From: Thiomicrorhabdus sediminis
GTDB taxonomy: Bacteria; Pseudomonadota; Gammaproteobacteria; Thiomicrospirales; Thiomicrospiraceae
NCBI RefSeq assembly: GCF_005885815.1
Contig: NZ_CP040602.1
Span: 1,813,630-1,877,629, forward strand
Length of the DNA: 64,000 nucleotides
Direction: 5' to 3'
In this document: one piece after another, positions 63,970-64,000 of the stretch
How the letters are laid out: each line of letters begins with the position of its first letter
How positions within the stretch are numbered: the stretch's first letter is position 1
Translations under genes and position numbers: made by a program
Notes under the pieces: model-generated
Told to the model about the DNA's origin: nothing
What the model saw: the letters and a program-made list of their open reading frames with translations, nothing else
Databases searched by the model: none

Positions 63970-64000
63970 TCAAAAACATCTAAATACCCTGAACTGACTA

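Noticed and set aside
1-64000. CRISPR arrays, tRNA genes, prophage or integrase genes
   Set aside because: No regularly spaced repeats, no cloverleaf-like segments and no recombinase or phage structural motifs were seen in any frame.

Overview
The window reads as chromosomal DNA of a free-living gammaproteobacterium. Evidence is the lgt-thyA-folA order, the division and cell wall (dcw) cluster with mraZ at its head, the rsmI/lpoA/yraN block, sspA-sspB, and an EF-P/EpmA/EpmB set. A sulfur-oxidising Thiomicrospira/Thiomicrorhabdus-like lineage is my best guess, from gene content and protein texture only. No tRNA, insertion sequence, prophage or CRISPR array was seen.

Layout. 1-132 is the 3' end of a metal ABC permease gene. 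237-2445 is lgt-thyA-folA. 2637-4667 is a chemoreceptor gene with a probable sigma-54 promoter. 4840-18913 is a minus-strand dcw operon in the order mraZ, rsmH, ftsZ, ftsL, ftsI, murE, murF, mraY, murD, ftsW, murG and an SDR gene. It departs from the usual order: ftsZ lies between rsmH and ftsL, and murC, murB, ddl, ftsQ and ftsA are absent here. A strong promoter and four AGTGG boxes at exact 10-bp spacing precede mraZ. Next come RNase P RNA (about 19581-19951), dacB, rsmJ, an orphan receiver protein, rsmI, lpoA and yraN.

26734-39699 is bracketed by copies of a structured intergenic repeat, each next to an AT-rich orphan gene. Between them lie a methyltransferase, an AddA/AddB-like helicase-nuclease pair, a YgjP-type peptidase, an RluA-family pseudouridine synthase, a HIRAN protein and a DnaQ-type exonuclease. 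39823-44414 holds a cytochrome c'-like protein, a TRIC-family channel, gamma-glutamyltransferase, a SYLF protein, a DUF3392-like protein and a parvulin.

44632-51131 is a six-gene mevalonate operon running from HMG-CoA to IPP/DMAPP: reductase, type 2 isomerase, synthase, two GHMP kinases and the decarboxylase. sspA-sspB and efp-epmA/epmB follow.

55316-63969 is the most distinctive locus, two divergent arms that look like a polyprenyl-phosphate D-arabinofuranose pathway. It has a DPPR-synthase-like UbiA protein, a divergent PAP2 phosphatase, a GtrA protein, DprE1-like and DprE2-like enzymes, two GT39-type membrane glycosyltransferases and a membrane acyltransferase. Together these could make a lipid-linked arabinose donor and transfer it to an envelope acceptor. 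The mevalonate operon, MraY/MurG and this locus all make or use polyprenyl carriers.
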